DNA from: Ignavibacteriales bacterium
Lineage (GTDB): Bacteria > Bacteroidota > Ignavibacteria > Ignavibacteriales > Ignavibacteriaceae
DNA: 52,656 nucleotides
Assembly (NCBI GenBank): GCA_016182615.1
Contig: JACPGF010000100.1
Span: forward strand, 1-52,656
Direction of reading: 5' to 3'
Positions 52,501-52,656 of the stretch are shown piece after piece. A model generated the notes under the pieces. That model was not told the DNA's origin. It did no database searches and was given only the letters and a program-made list of their open reading frames with translations. A program made the translations under genes and the position numbers. How positions within the stretch are numbered: the stretch's first letter is position 1; every line of letters starts with the position of its first letter.

Positions 52501-52656
52501 CAAAAAATGTTGCATCAGTGTTCGAGTAACCTTCTTTAAAGATATTTGTTGCTAATGTGTATTGAGCATTTGAGCTCATGTTTGAGAAAGAAAATGCACC
52601 TTGCGCATCTGTTGTTGCAGACTGAGTGACACCGCCTGAAATTATTGATACCGAGA
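49520..52656 (-). CDS. very large secreted protein with carboxypeptidase-regulatory-like repeats and FlgD/T9SS-like C-terminal domain (5' end outside window)
   Basis: The ORF track starts at an internal Met (52579), but the frame stays open to the window edge and the extra residues continue the same repeats (SATTDAQGAFSFSNMS), so the true start lies outside. At least ten CarboxypepD_reg-like beta-sandwich repeats (VAVVDTATKQTYNTTSSSTG, VKVSAVSSDN-like, TDATGIVTFNDVT, TDANGIYSFSNLP) fill the N-terminal half. Ig-like/Big_2-type segments follow. The end reads VLPSPFSPEVAPLKIGFKLS ... WDGKTDDGKTALNGRYIIQV, a FlgD-Ig-like domain with the PSPFSP variant of the sorting motif. It probably reaches the surface via T9SS together with the PorV-like protein encoded 28 bp downstream. 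Confidence 0.9.
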   Translation of the reverse strand, partial: SVSIISGGVTQSATTDAQGAFSFSNMSSNAQYTLATNIFKEGYSNTDATFFVPKGVSSIDPVNLIVKISKSKVRGGVKTSSASVAVVDTATKQTYNTTSSSTGAFSIENLAAAVYKVTPRKAGFTFSPDSRTLTLGQEATSDSLVFEATQNVGSMKVTVTLSGSPEKGVRVSAVSSDNNDQYFGETDATGIVTFNDVTANKDYVVSAVKSGFTSSPVQNTVRVNTGAQATQTFTITANTSRLEGKVVNKRTGGGQANVPVVFRNSSSGQLIKITNSVGEFIFDSLAAGAATLSTSLQGFESTPVAVTVAGAVTTASITVTPAYVGLSGKVLFGTTPIKGVFVTATSSSVFVDTTDANGIYSFSNLPVNVKSSDTTIYKVSISGTDVASQTKSVRIDTAKVTSNITVPNFVLPSGTINITVTNGVVGLQGATVSFIKPDGAASQKVTDKDGKISTFEKLSSGIYKLNIAIDEYLIPDTTLLKIALAESQALPVTIPLRYKFTPLVSIDASKDTKFDLKYFVLTPTTATLHVKQGASGTYQQYTMALSTTDSTYTKTIPALNKTDEVSYFITANATSAGIVYTSPVHTIKPEASGILSSIAFSPSLNGITVRKSDTYEFNLVTRDGKNVSLNASFQGATPAGTLKLEGIDSTAFEVTYPKTNDLTLVRVKILATAKDGNYRLSAVGNLKGNLVRQPADFIVGQVVLKEVLVNSGITELSNKSKGYQFSYSGIDTSKKSVTLGTGLTWSVTPSGAGSIDSTGLYKPADTTFIGTITVTASDKISNKKGSTDVKVYADIDKNSNVILTDKMGMTLAIVPNSVAIPIRVTLDKQQFGPGKKYFVSGDMSYIVQNTQYPIAYDADQALPNNKLTNPAVLIIPVDNSLALFEGNRTMGFYNFEQNQWSLVPGSEPSGAGALKANITEFGEYSVLAANEDLGITKLAVLPSPFSPEVAPLKIGFKLSSKQGSASVNIRIFNLRGELVRHLMRSEQLYPNLYGSAKKGKMMEILWDGKTDDGKTALNGRYIIQVSAEDPTGTVNKLIQVVLVK

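Overview
The window looks like a chromosomal piece from a motile, Gram-negative member of the Ignavibacteria (Bacteroidota/Chlorobi group). Three things point there. The flagellar genes include both P-ring (flgI) and L-ring (flgH) genes. Secreted proteins end in the 'NYPNPFNPST' type IX secretion (T9SS) sorting domain. The accessory genes (PorV/PorQ-like protein, TPR sensor kinase, probable DUF6029-type barrel) suit that group. Assignment below class is not possible by eye.

Region 1 (1-21.1 kb, all minus strand) is a flagellar and motility supercluster. From a candidate sigma-54 promoter near 21.11 kb it reads: small membrane protein, a sigma-28-like factor (fliA), two HDOD proteins, a pseudo-histidine kinase, a membrane protein, a probable FliK-like protein, a possible mini FlhB-C protein, flgF, flgG, flgA, flgH, flgI, flgJ (fused to a lytic transglycosylase), flgN, flgK, flgL, and a MotA/MotB stator pair. 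A short gap holds a candidate sigma-28 promoter. Then come fliW, csrA, a REC-Hpt protein, a second MotA/MotB pair, a single-domain REC, a REC-DHp protein with no ATPase domain, an unrecognised protein, and a PAS sensor kinase cut by the window edge. The genes overlap or lie within about 20 bp, so they probably form two long transcripts joining hook, rod, stator and signalling functions.

Region 2 (21.1-28.3 kb): a non-coding segment with an unusual set of nested hairpins (candidate structured RNA), a TonB-dependent-receptor-like barrel, a TlpA-like thioredoxin followed by a terminator, a DUF6029-like barrel, and a TPR histidine kinase.

Region 3 (28.3-37.8 kb) is dominated by one giant T9SS-exported surface protein (about 2,750 codons) built from LamG, Ig-like, FG-GAP/VCBS and 119-residue repeat modules. 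It is split by one in-frame TGA, created exactly by a 39-nt deletion inside one repeat. The gene lies between sequences related to one tRNA-Arg(CCT) locus: a shrunken copy upstream, and the intact gene plus a broken 3' copy downstream.

Region 4 (37.8-52.7 kb): secreted proteins (one with a T9SS tail), a zinc peptidase, a HEPN/MNT pair with a damaged nucleotidyltransferase motif, trhO, an M50-like membrane peptidase, a TonB-C protein, a MITE-like inverted-repeat element, an esterase-like hydrolase, two outer-membrane proteins (one PorV/PorQ-like), and a very large secreted protein that runs off the right edge.
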